64,000 bases of DNA, taken from Aeromonas encheleia. GTDB lineage: Bacteria > Pseudomonadota > Gammaproteobacteria > Enterobacterales > Aeromonadaceae. The position numbers and the translations under genes are program-made. Below the pieces are notes generated by a model, which saw only the letters and a list, made by a program, of their open reading frames with translations, did not search any database and was not told where the DNA came from. The stretch spans positions 2,375,001-2,439,000 of the forward strand of contig NZ_LR134376.1 in the NCBI RefSeq assembly GCF_900637545.1, read 5' to 3'. Within the stretch, counting starts at the first letter, position 1. Every line of letters begins with the position of its first letter. Below, in pieces: positions 9,045-18,600 of this stretch.

Positions 9045-9623
9045 ATGACCATCAATGCCATCCTGCAAGCGCGTGCGGACGCCAAGTGTGAGCTGTGTGG
9101 AGCAGAACATGCGCTGACCGCCTTCCCGGTGCCACACTCCCCCGCCAGTGACGATGATCACAGCCTGGCCCTGTGCGATACCTGTCGTGGTCAGCTGGAG
9201 CAACCGGACACCCTGGAGGTCAACCACTGGCGCTGCCTGGGTGACAGCATGTGGAGCCAGGTGCCGGCGGTGCAAGTGATGGCATGGCGCCAGTTGAAGG
9301 CGCTGTCCGCCCGGGGTGAACTCTGGGCCCAGGACATGCTGGACATGATGTACATGGAAGAAGAGACCAAGGCCTGGGCCGAGGCGGGCGTCGTGAGCGA
9401 GGATGACGACAGCGTGCCGACCGTCGACTCCAACGGCGCCGTGCTGCAGGAGGGGGACGCCGTCACCCTGATCAAGGATCTGGACGTCAAGGGCGGCGGC
9501 TTCACCGCCAAGCGCGGCACCCTGGTCAAGGGCATCCGCCTGACCAACAACCCGCTGCATATCGAAGGCAAGGTCAACGGCGTGCAGATCGTGCTGGTCG
9601 CGGCCTACCTGAAGAAGGCCTGA
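9045..9623 (+). CDS. PhnA family zinc-ribbon protein
   Basis: A 192-residue protein of the PhnA/YjdM family in its long form. The N-terminal zinc ribbon has CELCG and CDTCRG (residues about 16-20 and 56-61). The C-terminal 70 residues form the conserved PhnA domain with GDAVTLIKDLDVKG and KRGTLVKGIRL. The name comes from linkage to the E. coli phosphonate locus, but members do not act as phosphonoacetate hydrolases merely by belonging to the family. There is no phosphonate gene nearby, so the role is open. It is monocistronic, with its own terminator. Confidence 0.88.
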   Translation: MTINAILQARADAKCELCGAEHALTAFPVPHSPASDDDHSLALCDTCRGQLEQPDTLEVNHWRCLGDSMWSQVPAVQVMAWRQLKALSARGELWAQDMLDMMYMEEETKAWAEAGVVSEDDDSVPTVDSNGAVLQEGDAVTLIKDLDVKGGGFTAKRGTLVKGIRLTNNPLHIEGKVNGVQIVLVAAYLKKA

Positions 9624-9934
9624 TCCCCATCGGCTGGTTTGTCGGATGATGCAAGAGGCGCCCCCAGGGGTGCCTTTTTTGTATCCGGCCGCCGGCCAGA
9701 TGGTGTCGCGGTGAGGGTGGCGCGAGCCGGAAACTGGGCTATCCTGCAAACCAGCCCCGCTGAGTGTGCAACGACATCCGCTGGGGTGTGTCGCCCCGCC
9801 AGGGGATAATGCCGACACCCGGTGTCACTGAGCACTAGCTCATATGGAAACCTTGTGGCACTCTGGGTCGTCCATGGACAGATCCAAGACATCATGACCT
9901 CATGATGTCCCTCTCGTAACAAGGAGCACTACCG
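9624..9934. other. Intergenic region phnA to lysine-rich peptide gene
   Basis: It contains the phnA terminator near its left end and the AAGGAG ribosome-binding site of the next small gene at 9921-9926. No further gene or structure was recognised. Confidence 0.6.
9656..9680 (+). terminator. Rho-independent terminator of phnA
   Basis: A 9-bp stem AGGCGCCCC/GGGGTGCCT with one G-T pair is followed by six T. Confidence 0.85.
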
Positions 9935-10042
9935 ATGGCCAAAGCCAGCAAGAAAGACGTCAAGAAGAAAATCGCCGCCCGCCAGGAGAAGATTGCCAAG
10001 CACGAAGGCAAGATCAAGAAGCTGAAGAAGTCCCTGAAATAA
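9935..10042 (+). CDS. Small lysine-rich coiled-coil peptide, 35 residues
   Basis: An ATG at 9935 opens 35 codons to TAA at 10040-10042. AAGGAG lies 8 nt upstream and a strong terminator lies 14 nt downstream, so it looks like a complete gene. The peptide has 14 lysines, two arginines and few acidic residues, with hydrophobic positions spaced as in an amphipathic helix (KIAARQEKIAKHEGKIKKL). It has no signal peptide or membrane segment. It would be strongly basic and could bind nucleic acid or ribosomes, but that is inference from charge only. I do not recognise a named family. Confidence 0.75.
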   Translation: MAKASKKDVKKKIAARQEKIAKHEGKIKKLKKSLK

Positions 10043-10056
10043 GGGTCGGCACCATG

Positions 10057-10083
10057 AAAAAACCGCCATCAGGCGGTTTTTTT
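10057..10083 (+). terminator. Rho-independent terminator of the lysine-rich peptide gene
   Basis: A six-A run, stem AACCGCC/GGCGGTT with a 4-nt loop and a run of seven or more T. Confidence 0.9.
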
Positions 10084-10243
10084 ATGCTTTGGATAACCGG
10101 ATGCCTCACCTATCCCTTCCTCCTGGTGTTCGGCGCCGTTCCAACAGGCGGCGAGCACTCCAAGTCGCCACAGGGCCGCGATAGAAGCCGCTGGACGGTA
10201 CCCCCGGCACACGGCATCATGGCTTTTTCACAAGGGAAATATC

Positions 10244-10879
10244 ATGAATCTGGATACATGGATGTTGTTTCTGCTGGCCTATCTGCTGGCGACCCTGACC
10301 CCGGGCCCCAATGTGCTGCTGGTGATCAAGAACGGTCTGCAACTCGGCTGGCGCTCGGCCCTGCTCTCCATCAGCGCAAACCTGTTCTGTCAGGCCATCC
10401 TCATCTTCCTGGTCGCCATGGGCGTGGGCGCCCTGCTGCAGACGCTGCCGCCCCTGTTTATCGCCCTCAAGCTGGCGGGTGGTGGTTATCTCATCTACCT
10501 CGGCTACAAGGCGCTGCGAAGCGCCAAGGCGGGGAACCAGGAGGTTGCTCTGCCTGGCCGGACCATGAGCACAAGGAGTGACGCCTCCCTGCTGCGCGAG
10601 GCGTTTCTGGTCTCGGCCAGCAACCCCAAGACCATCATCTTCCTCTGCGCTCTGCTGCCCCAGTTTCTCGATCACCAGAGCCCGCTGCCGATCCAGTTCC
10701 TGACCATGTACCTGACCATCTGCGTCATCGTCAGCCTGGTGCACCTCTGCTACGTGGCCCTTGCCAGACGCGCCGGCAGCTACTTCAAGCCGGGGCGCAG
10801 CCAGCGTCTGTTTAGCCGTATCACGGGGGGGATCTTCATCTCTCTGGGCGGCGCTATCCTGTTGAGCGGTCGGCCCTGA
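10244..10879 (+). CDS. LysE/RhtB family amino-acid exporter
   Basis: A 211-residue inner-membrane protein with about six hydrophobic segments. The opening is typical of the family (LLAYLLATLTPGPNVLLVIKNGLQLG), and the ASNPKTIIFLCALLPQF motif lies at about 127-143. RhtB-type members export threonine, homoserine or related amino acids by proton antiport; the substrate here cannot be read from sequence. It starts at ATG 10244 after AAGGGAAA. It converges on the PhzF-like gene across a short hairpin. Confidence 0.88.
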   Translation: MNLDTWMLFLLAYLLATLTPGPNVLLVIKNGLQLGWRSALLSISANLFCQAILIFLVAMGVGALLQTLPPLFIALKLAGGGYLIYLGYKALRSAKAGNQEVALPGRTMSTRSDASLLREAFLVSASNPKTIIFLCALLPQFLDHQSPLPIQFLTMYLTICVIVSLVHLCYVALARRAGSYFKPGRSQRLFSRITGGIFISLGGAILLSGRP

Positions 10880-10890
10880 GCGCATCCCGT

Positions 10891-10910
10891 CAGCCCCTGC
10901 TCAGGGGCTG
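10891..10910. terminator. Shared hairpin between convergent lysE-like and phzF-like genes
   Basis: A perfect 9-bp stem CAGCCCCTG/CAGGGGCTG with a 2-nt loop. The T tract is poor (ATCTCTTCC), so termination is likely but not certain. Confidence 0.6.
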
Positions 10911-10990
10911 ATCTCTTCCCCCTGTGGCTTTATCTCCCCCTTCCATCCTCTGCCGATACAGCAGACCAGCGCCATAGGCCCGCCCAGTCA

Positions 10991-11848
10991 TCACATCCAC
11001 CGCGCCCGGCCGGACACCCTGATCGCACTGCCGGCTTCGGCCGGGATCTCGGCGTGCAGCCGCGACGGCATGCCCATGTCTTCCCCCTGTTCGATGTCGA
11101 TGGCGCCGCCATGGGGCCAGTGCAGATCCCGCAGATATCCCGCGAACGCCGCCGTCGCCGCACCGGTGGCGGGATCTTCATAGACACCCCCATAGGCGAA
11201 GGGGTTGCGAGTGTGGAACAGCCGATCTTCCGCTGCGTAGCTAAGCAATATGGTCACCAACCCCTCACGACGCATCAGGATGCGCCCCTGAGCCAGCTCA
11301 TAGTGCATGGCACTGAGCGCGGTGCGGCTATTTAAGGCCAGCAGCAGGTGGTCGGCACCGCCATGGATCAAGGCAGGCGGAATGCGGGGATCCAGATCCG
11401 CCGCGCCATAGCCAAACAGCGCCAAGGCCTCACGCACCAGATCGGCGGATGCCGGTTGACTGCGGGTCGGCGGTGACTGCAGCGCCGCCTGCCATTGTCC
11501 GGCCTCATCCTGCCAGCCAGAGACCCGAATATCGCTCTGACTGAGGTTCAGCGCATAGTCCCCTGCCCCGAAACGGTGCGCCAGCGCCACCCCGAGGGCG
11601 ATGGTGGCATGACCGCAGAAGGGCACCTCGGCCTCGGGCGAAAAGTAACGCACCCGCCAGCGGGTCAACTCACCGGGTTGCAGCGGGGCGGCGAAGGCCG
11701 TCTCCGAGAAGCCCACCTCGGCGGCGATGCGTTGCATCTCCTCTGCCCCGGGCAGGCTGGCACCCGTCCAGACCCCGGCGGGATTGCCCCCTTGTGGACC
11801 ATCGGAAAACGCGGCGATCCGCACCAACTCAGTTACCAGATCCATCAT
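10991..11848 (-). CDS. PhzF family isomerase-like protein
   Basis: A 285-residue protein with the two-lobed PhzF/diaminopimelate-epimerase fold. The N-terminal lobe carries FSDGPQGGNPAGVW and GFSETAFA, whose Glu corresponds to the catalytic acid of PhzF. The segment FSPEAEVPFCGHATIALG is the most conserved stretch of the family, and YEDPATGAATAAFAGYL lies in the C-terminal lobe. Most members outside phenazine clusters have unknown substrates, and no phz gene is present here. GGGAG sits 5 nt before ATG 11848; a GTG at 11854 is a possible but weaker start. Confidence 0.88.
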   Translation of the reverse strand: MMDLVTELVRIAAFSDGPQGGNPAGVWTGASLPGAEEMQRIAAEVGFSETAFAAPLQPGELTRWRVRYFSPEAEVPFCGHATIALGVALAHRFGAGDYALNLSQSDIRVSGWQDEAGQWQAALQSPPTRSQPASADLVREALALFGYGAADLDPRIPPALIHGGADHLLLALNSRTALSAMHYELAQGRILMRREGLVTILLSYAAEDRLFHTRNPFAYGGVYEDPATGAATAAFAGYLRDLHWPHGGAIDIEQGEDMGMPSRLHAEIPAEAGSAIRVSGRARWM

Positions 11849-12089
11849 GATCACTCCCTGTTCTTATGTCGAAAGAATACCGGGCTCCCCTCGCGCTGTC
11901 GCCACGCTGGCCCCGTATGTGGCCACTGGCCTGGTGCGCGAAGAAAGCTATGTGTGGCACCAGCAAAACAGGCCCAGCTTAGCCGTTAAATTAACTGCCG
12001 CACAGGTGCCGCTTGGGCGCCGCGGATCCTGGCACAGGCGGCTAGAGTGTGATCACAGTGTCTGTATATGAGCCGATCTGGAGTGCCAT

Positions 12090-12293
12090 ATGTATTCTTA
12101 CACCCTCAGCTTCAAGGAGGAGGTCGACAAACTGACGGCCGCCGAACACGAGATCATCCTGCAAAGCCCCGCCCAGGCCGGCGACTTCGTCATCCTCTCC
12201 GACGGCAGCCGCCACCAGGTGATGTTTGTCAGCCACCGTGCCCACTACAGCAGCCTCTATCTCGATAAGGGCGTAAGGGTTCCCCAGAGCTGA
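12090..12293 (+). CDS. Hypothetical protein, 67 residues
   Basis: A small open frame with a good GGAG ribosome-binding site 7 nt before the ATG. The protein is soluble and mixed in charge (MYSYTLSFKEEVDKLTAAE at the N-terminus, then alternating hydrophobic stretches GDFVILSDGSRHQVMFVS suggestive of beta strands). No family was recognised. Codon use is like the neighbours (GC-rich third positions), which favours a real gene. Confidence 0.65.
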   Translation: MYSYTLSFKEEVDKLTAAEHEIILQSPAQAGDFVILSDGSRHQVMFVSHRAHYSSLYLDKGVRVPQS

Positions 12294-12482
12294 GCCCGCT
12301 GATTAATGGGCACCAGATGGATTGCACCTGTTTGCCGGTCCCCTGTGCGAGCCCTATTCCAGGTGCTAACGTGAAACAGGCCTGCTATCTCGCCCCCAGG
12401 ATATTGCCGCGAACACAGGCTGTTTCTCATGGCAGTCAAGGCTGCGATGAACCGGAAAGACTCACACTTTGAGGGATTCACT

Positions 12483-12941
12483 ATGTCCAGGAATGCTGCT
12501 CTGATCGTAACCCTGACCCTGACCCTGCTTGGCATGGCCCCGGCTCATGCCATCAACGCAAAATACGCTCAGCAGCTGGAGCACTCCGGCTGTACACAGG
12601 TCACCGAAGCCCAGGGCTGCGACATCAACAAGACCAAGGCCGAGAATGCCGCCGCCGGGTTTGGTGATGCCCCCGCGGCCGCCACCAGTGGCAGCCCCTA
12701 CACCGGCAACTGGGTCGCCACCTTCCCCGAAACGGGCGCCACAGTGGCCATTATCCGCATCGATGACAAGGATCAGGTCTGGGTCAACGACAAGAAGGTC
12801 AGTGCCAAGAAATCCGATGGGGCCCTGGTGTTCAAGGACGGCATGATCATCTACACCATCCAGGGGGATCGTCGCATCAAGGGCGAGGATGGCTGGGTCG
12901 ATAACGATGCAGGCACCAAGGGGCCAATCGCAGCCAAATAA
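12483..12941 (+). CDS. Exported protein of unknown function
   Basis: A 152-residue protein with a clear Sec signal peptide (residues 1-23, cleavage after PAHA). The mature part has two cysteines, at SGCTQ and QGCDI, that could form a disulfide. A small beta-rich C-terminal domain follows (NWVATFPETGATVAIIRID to GDRRIKGEDGW). It is probably periplasmic. No family was recognised. The start at ATG 12483 is chosen because it opens the signal peptide; the frame extends to 12429 without a plausible leader. A terminator follows 18 bp after the stop. Confidence 0.78.
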   Translation: MSRNAALIVTLTLTLLGMAPAHAINAKYAQQLEHSGCTQVTEAQGCDINKTKAENAAAGFGDAPAAATSGSPYTGNWVATFPETGATVAIIRIDDKDQVWVNDKKVSAKKSDGALVFKDGMIIYTIQGDRRIKGEDGWVDNDAGTKGPIAAK

Positions 12942-12958
12942 GCGACATAACCGGACGT

Positions 12959-12990
12959 GAAGGGGAGCCTGGGTTCCCCTTCTTGTTTTA
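12959..12990 (+). terminator. Rho-independent terminator of the exported protein gene
   Basis: Stem AAGGGGA with TCCCCTT, loop near GCCTGGGT, then CTTGTTTT. Confidence 0.75.
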
Positions 12991-13046
12991 TCTCTTGCCA
13001 TTCCTTGCCCCCTGTCGCCACTGTGAGTGGCAGCCCTCCTCTTCCC

Positions 13047-13538
13047 CTACCCCTGTTTCGGATAGTCGAGCACGGCCGTCACCGGCTTTTGCGACGGGAC
13101 GACCGACCAGGATGGCGCGTCAAAGGTGAAGCGGGCGACGGAGCAGGTCGGCATCCGGGTGATCTTGCCGGAGAAGCGATGGGCAAGGTCGGTGAACTCG
13201 GGGTTGTGGCCAAACAGCATCACGCACCTCAGGGGATCGCCAAGCTCCCCTATCACCGCCAGCAGGGTCTCGATGTCGCTGGCATAGAGCCGCTCATCGA
13301 CGAGGATGCTCTTGGCCCGGAGATCGAGCGCCTCGGCGATGATGTTCGCCGTCGACAGCGCCCGGCAGGCGGGGCTCGACAGTATGGCGTCGGGCTTGAC
13401 CCCGGCCTTTGCCAGCCGCTTGCCCATCAGGGGGGCGTCACGCTGACCGCGCTTAGCCAGCGGCCTCGCCCTGTCAGACAAGGCAACCTCCTCCCAGCTC
13501 GACTTGGCATGGCGCACCAGCAACAGCGTTCTCTCCAT
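13047..13538 (-). CDS. SixA-like histidine phosphatase
   Basis: A 163-residue single-domain histidine phosphatase. The N-terminal LLLVRHAKSSW carries the catalytic RHA signature, and the second histidine is in VMLFGHNPEF near residue 107. The protein matches the SixA-type short phosphatases, some of which dephosphorylate phosphohistidine on HPt or PTS proteins. The target here is not known. GAGGGACA directly precedes ATG 13538; longer starts have no similarity. It stands alone between unrelated genes. Confidence 0.85.
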   Translation of the reverse strand: MERTLLLVRHAKSSWEEVALSDRARPLAKRGQRDAPLMGKRLAKAGVKPDAILSSPACRALSTANIIAEALDLRAKSILVDERLYASDIETLLAVIGELGDPLRCVMLFGHNPEFTDLAHRFSGKITRMPTCSVARFTFDAPSWSVVPSQKPVTAVLDYPKQG

Positions 13539-13700
13539 TGTCCCTCCCCGATGGCTTTCGTATCGCCATCCTCTGTTGAGGGCAAGCATGGCTCAGTCCG
13601 TCACTCAGTGACACCCGCTGATGGCGAAGCGCCGCGAGAGCTCTGGACGAATGCCGCCTGGGATGGCGAATGCAGGGTCTCACTCAGCCAGGGGGGCGGG

Positions 13701-14009
13701 TTATGGGCTCACCTCTTCCATCAAGATCAGCCGCAGAGGCTCCGCCAGCAACTCCTCGGCCTGGCCGGCAAAGGCCTGAAAATAGTCGGTCGCGCAATGA
13801 TCATCCAGGGCGCCCTGATTGACGAAGGCCTCGCGCATATAGAAGGTCCCCGGCTCCTCCTGCAACTCGAACAGCACATAATCCAGGTTGCCCGGCTCCA
13901 GGCGCGTGGGCTCGATAAGCTTGAGCAGCTCGCGCCGCAGGCGCTCCCTCATCCCGGCCCTGGCTTTGAGCACTGCAATCGACACTATCTTGTCCGATCT
14001 CATCTTCAT
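13701..14009 (-). CDS. Antibiotic biosynthesis monooxygenase (ABM) domain protein
   Basis: A protein of about 102 residues with the ABM fold, a ferredoxin-like dimer. The pattern VSIAVLKARAGMRERLRRELLKLIEPTRLEPG followed by YVLFELQEEPGTFYMREAF and FQAF is typical of the YgiN/ABM group. Characterised relatives are quinol monooxygenases or small oxygenases; the substrate is unknown. Three near-tandem start codons (GTG 14015, ATG 14012, ATG 14009) follow GGAG. The last has the best spacing (7 nt) and is used here. Confidence 0.8.
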   Translation of the reverse strand: MKMRSDKIVSIAVLKARAGMRERLRRELLKLIEPTRLEPGNLDYVLFELQEEPGTFYMREAFVNQGALDDHCATDYFQAFAGQAEELLAEPLRLILMEEVSP

Positions 14010-14015
14010 CATCAC

Positions 14016-14424
14016 ACTCCGTTATCAAGAAATTCATTGGCAAAGGATGCCCATCACAGCGGCTTGTCAGCGAGCCAAGGGCGCATCCTTCGACATGAGA
14101 CGCAGTGTAAGAGCAGGCTATTGATGCGTATAGACAGACAATATGGACAGACTGTTCGCTCTATTTAACAAATCTGAGAGCAACACGGAAGGCAGGTCCC
14201 GGGACTGGTGAGTGCACCCAAGCCTCCTGAAGGGAAGCCTGCGACCGAGCCATCGAGGCTTTCGCACCAGAGCCAGCCGCTGATCACACGTGCGCCGCGC
14301 CGCTGATCACCGACTCGCGCATTCAACTCCTTGGCCTGCAGTCTTCACAGGCACGAGCGGCGCCGTTGCCCATCGGTTCGGTAATCTGGGCCCACACCCA
14401 GCCTCCTGGCTCTCTATGCCGCCC
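14016..14424. other. Gene-free stretch
   Basis: About 400 bp between the ABM gene and the cupin gene, both on the minus strand. Its right part would follow the cupin stop codon and its left part would hold the ABM promoter. No convincing open frame, hairpin terminator or repeat was recognised. Confidence 0.5.
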
Positions 14425-14898
14425 TCAGTAAGGCGTGCCGTCTTTATGCAGGGCAGACCAGGCGCCATCGGCGCCTTGTACCAGGGCCAGATCGTCATCA
14501 GGGTATTCGACCGTATCGGCAGGCAGTCTGTCGCCGACTTCAAGGTAGGTTACGTCTGCGGAGGATCTGTTCAACAGCTGGTGAGCCAGGCCACTGCTGG
14601 CCTTGAAACCGATGCAATCCCCCGGCGACATCGGGAACTCCTCATCACCATGGACTAGCGTGGGGGTCCCCGAGAGGATGTAGATGAACTCATCCTGTCT
14701 GGAGTGATGATGCTTGAGCGCCGAGATGGCCCCCGGCGCCAGGGTCGTGAAGTTGACGCCAAAGTTGGTGAGACCGAAGTGATCCCCCAATCTGCGCCTG
14801 GTGCGGTGCCTGACCAGGGAGGCGAAGGGTTCTGGATAGAGGGACTTGGCCCCCTGTACCGGGATCTGGGTTAGGTGAACGGGCCTGTGGTCAGCCAT
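14425..14898 (-). CDS. Cupin domain-containing protein
   Basis: A 157-residue protein with one cupin barrel. Cupin motif 1 is ALKHHHSRQDEFIYILSG (two metal-binding His and a Glu) and motif 2 is MSPGDCIGFKASSGLAHQLLN. The C-terminal tail after VGDRLPADTVEYPDDDL resembles a group of cupins annotated as transcription-linked or sugar-binding proteins of unknown activity. GAGGAATCGAG precedes ATG 14898, which is preferred over an upstream ATG at 14928. No partner gene is evident. Confidence 0.85.
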   Translation of the reverse strand: MADHRPVHLTQIPVQGAKSLYPEPFASLVRHRTRRRLGDHFGLTNFGVNFTTLAPGAISALKHHHSRQDEFIYILSGTPTLVHGDEEFPMSPGDCIGFKASSGLAHQLLNRSSADVTYLEVGDRLPADTVEYPDDDLALVQGADGAWSALHKDGTPY

Positions 14899-15083
14899 CT
14901 CGATTCCTCCGTCTCTGTGCGCTGGCAAGGGTTACCGACAAGCCGAGTCACAGACTCGTCCATCGCTCACCCCACAGTTAGAGTCCGGCTTTAGTTTCTG
15001 TCAATGCGAAGCGTCGTGACATGAGGCCTAACCGGCGTTTCTGCCAGCGCTGCAATGGGCAGCGCTGATTGACCCTGCAGCCC

Positions 15084-15473
15084 CTACATGACTTCGAGCT
15101 TGACCTTGATAAGGCCGGATCTGAGGTTGCCTATGCTGCTGAACGCCGCCTTGGAGAGATCGATGACCCGCCCCCTCGGGAAGTTGCCCCTGTCATTGAC
15201 CCGCACCACCACGCTCTTGCCGTTGGCGACGTTGGTCACCCTCACCATGGAGCCGAAGGGTAGCGTCATATGGGCCGCCGTGTTCGCGTTCTTCTTGTAG
15301 GGCTCGCCGCTGGCCGTCCTCTTGTTGTGGTAACGGTCGGCATAGTAGGACGCCAGCCCGGTCTGGCTATAGCCGCGCCAGTTGCCGCCCTTGCCGGCTT
15401 CCGGCTGGCTGCTACAGGCTGCCAGCAGCAGGCTGAATGCCAACAGCAGGACGCTTCGCACGCTCCTCTTCAT
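15084..15473 (-). CDS. RlpA-like lipoprotein (double-psi beta-barrel)
   Basis: A 129-residue lipoprotein. Residues 1-20 are a lipoprotein signal peptide with lipobox LLAAC, so the mature protein begins at Cys20, and Ser-Ser after it suggests outer-membrane sorting. The rest is a double-psi beta-barrel of the RlpA family: TGLASYYADRYHNKRTASGE, then LPFGSMVRVTN and VVVRVNDRGNF. RlpA proteins bind denuded septal peptidoglycan, and some cleave it as lytic transglycosylases. This copy is short and has no SPOR domain. It starts at ATG 15473, with AGGA 8 nt upstream. Confidence 0.87.
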   Translation of the reverse strand: MKRSVRSVLLLAFSLLLAACSSQPEAGKGGNWRGYSQTGLASYYADRYHNKRTASGEPYKKNANTAAHMTLPFGSMVRVTNVANGKSVVVRVNDRGNFPRGRVIDLSKAAFSSIGNLRSGLIKVKLEVM

Positions 15474-15570
15474 TCCGTATTTCCTCGACTGTGTATGGGG
15501 CCTCATGCCTGGCCTGCTCGCCAATGCTTCATCGCCGCTCCAGGCGCCCACTCTCGCATATTTCCCATAT

Positions 15571-15597
15571 AAAACGGGAGGCCCAGCCTCCCGTTTT
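15571..15597 (-). terminator. Terminator at the end of the muk operon
   Basis: A perfect 12-bp stem AAAACGGGAGGC/GCCTCCCGTTTT with a 3-nt loop. The A-rich arm gives a U-rich tail on the minus strand, 24 nt after the mukB stop. Confidence 0.85.
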
Positions 15598-15620
15598 GCG
15601 TATTGCTCCGTCAGCCTCTG

Positions 15621-18600
15621 TCAGGCGATCAGCTTGTCATCGGCGAAACCGAAGCCGCGCAGGCCCACCACGTGCACATGCTCGTGCTTGCCCTGCACCT
15701 TGCGGATGAGCTTGTAGGTGGTGCCCTTCTCGGGGCTGATGTTTTCCGGGGCGGCGATCAGCAGCTGCATGTCCTGCCGCTCGCACAGCTCGAACAGGGT
15801 GGCGATGGACTTGCCATCCAGGCGCGCCGCCTCGTCCAGGAACAGCAGACGGCAGGGGGCTATGTCCTTGCCGCGCAGGCGGCGGGACTCCTCCTCCCAG
15901 CTGATCAGCACCATCAGCAGGATGGCCTGGCCGGTACCGATCGCCTCGCCGGTGGAGAGCGCACCGCTCTCCGCCCGCAGCCAGCCGTCGGCGCCACGCT
16001 GCACCTCGATCTCCAGCTCCAGGTAGTTGCGATAGTCGAGCAACACGTCGCCCATCACCTGGTAGCTGCGCTCCCCCTGCTCGATCTGCGGGTTCAGGCG
16101 CTGGAACAGCTTGGCCATGGCCTCGGAGAAGCTGAGCTCCTTGTCGGCGAACAGATCGTTGTGCATGGCGCTCTGATCCGCCAGCGCGGTCAAGAGCCGA
16201 GTGTGAGCCTCGCGGATATTGACGTTGAGGCGCACCCCGCGCACCAGCCCGAAGGCGATGTTCTGCAGCCCCTGGTTCAGCACCCGGATGCGGTTCTGCT
16301 CGCGGCGGATGATGTTGGTGATCTTGGCCGCCACCTCGTGGGAGGAGAGCGACAGATGGGTTTCCCGCTGCTTGAGCTCGTCGGCGAGACGGGCCAGCTC
16401 GATCTCCATCTCCTCGATGGCCTCCACCGGATCGTCCGAGCGGATGATGTCGTTGCGGATCCGATCCTTGAGGTAACGGTAGACCTGCACGTAGAAGGCG
16501 ACCTTCTGCTCGGTGCTGCGGTTGCCCTCTGAGAGGCGCAGCGCATCGCGCAGCGCTTCGTCGTGGGCCACCGCCACCCGCAGGGCGCCGAGCGCCTTGT
16601 CGGACATGGAGCGCAGCTCGTCGCTGTCGAGATAGGCCAGCTCGCGCTTGTTGAGGCGCTTCTCGACGTCGGTCTCCCGCGCCAGCCGTACCACCCGCGA
16701 CCAGCTCGCCTTGTGGCCCACCAGGGATTTGCGGGCACCGAAGTAGTCCTTGCCCTCCAGCTTGAGGCGACCCCCCAGGGATTCAATCTCGCGCTTGCAT
16801 ACCTGCAGCTGGGCCTCGGCGCTGGTGCGACGGGAGCGGGTGCGGATGAGCAGCTCTTCGATCTCTTTCTTGTGGGCGCGGGACTTCTCCTCCATGTCGG
16901 CGGACATCTTTTCACCAACAGGGGTCAACCCCATGGCGGCCAGCTCCTGCTCGAACTCGTTCAGGGTCTGGCGCTTGGCCGAGGCGCTGGAATCCAGCGC
17001 GGTGCGCAGCTGCAGCGCCTCGGTGTGGCGCAAGGCGATCTGCTTGTGCTGCTCGCCGGCGGTGCGGGCGGCCAGCTCGGCGGCCTTGAGCTTCTCTTTC
17101 AAGCGCTCGCTCATCTCGGAGGCCTTGCCGAGCAGGTCCTGGGCGTCCTGATAGGCGAAGTGCGGCAGACGGGCCACCAGCTGATCCAGCGCATAGGCGC
17201 GGCGCTTCTGCTCGGCGAGCTGCTCGTTCACCTCGTCGAACGCGGCCTGCAGGGCGGCGAGATCCTGGGGATCCTGGCGCAGCACCTGCACCAGTGTCTC
17301 GAGCCTCTCGAGCGCCTTGCCGTGCTGGCCGATAAAGGCTTCGGCCTGTTTCAGGCTCGCCACATCGGCGTGGGCGGCCTCGAGCCGCGCAGCCAGATCC
17401 CCTTCGGCAAACAGGTGGGCGAAGGGCAGCATGGCCTGCACCAGCTGGATATAGCGGGTCAGCTGGGCGCCCGCCGCCTTGGCCTCGCCAAGCTGCTTGT
17501 CGCACTCGGCTATGGTTCCCTGCAGCTTGCGCTGTTCGTTCTGCTTCGCCTGCACCTCGGCCTCCGGATCCGGGCGGAAGGCGATATCCAGATGCTGGCC
17601 GATAAAATCGCGGAAGTGGCCGTAGAGACGGTGATACTTCTGCTGCTCGAAGGCAGCCTTGGCGTAACCCTCGATCAGATTCTCGCGTTCCAGATCGAGC
17701 TGCTCGATGCGTTTCTCACGGGCGGCGCGGCCGAACAGCGGCAATTCCGGGTAGCGGGAGAAGCGCACCTGACGCTTGCTGCTGCGCACCAGCACGGCGT
17801 CGCCGAGCTCGTCCGCCTCCACCAGATCCTCGTCGAAGGAGTCGGGGTTGCCCTGGATGAGGTAGATATCCTCGGGGCAATCTTCCAGCTTCTTCAGCCG
17901 CTCGATGGCCCCTTCCAGATCCAGTACCACCAGGGCACTGCGGGCCGGGCCGTAGAGGGCGGAGTAGTAAGGCGCATCGTCGATGGAGATGTCGTCATAG
18001 ACGTCGGAGAGCAGCACACCCCCCACCTGCTCGGCGATGCGGGCGAGGCGCGGATCCGCCTCCCCTGCCCCCAGCTGCAGGTTGCGGATCTGCAGCTCCA
18101 GCGCCTGTTTCCGGGCCTGGATGCGGTTGCTCTCCTGCTCGAACTCGCGCTCCTTGTCGAGCACGGTCTGCATGCCGGCGGAAAGCGCCTCGGCGCTGGC
18201 GAGCGGCAGCCCGCTCTGCTCGCGCAACTGCTCGAGCTTCTCGAAGGATTTCAGCCAGCGCGGGGCCAGCTTGGTGAGATCGCCGATGTCGCGGCCCAGC
18301 TGAACGCCCTGATGTTCGAGGCTGGCGCGACGCTGGCTCAGATCGCTCTGCTGATCGGCCAGCTCCTCCTGACGGGTGCGCTGGGCCTCGAGGAACAGCT
18401 CCAGCTCGTCGCCGCTGGCGATCTGCTGGCCAGAGGCCTGGGCCAGCTCATCGCGCAGCTTGAACAGGGCCTTCTGGCTCTCGCTCTCCTTCTCCAGGCG
18501 GGCCAGGGCGGCGCGCAGCCCCTGCCCCTGTGCGATGCGGGCCTTGTCTTCGATATGGCGCTTGAGCAGCGCCTGGGCGGTGGGCCAGGCGGCCTCGCGG

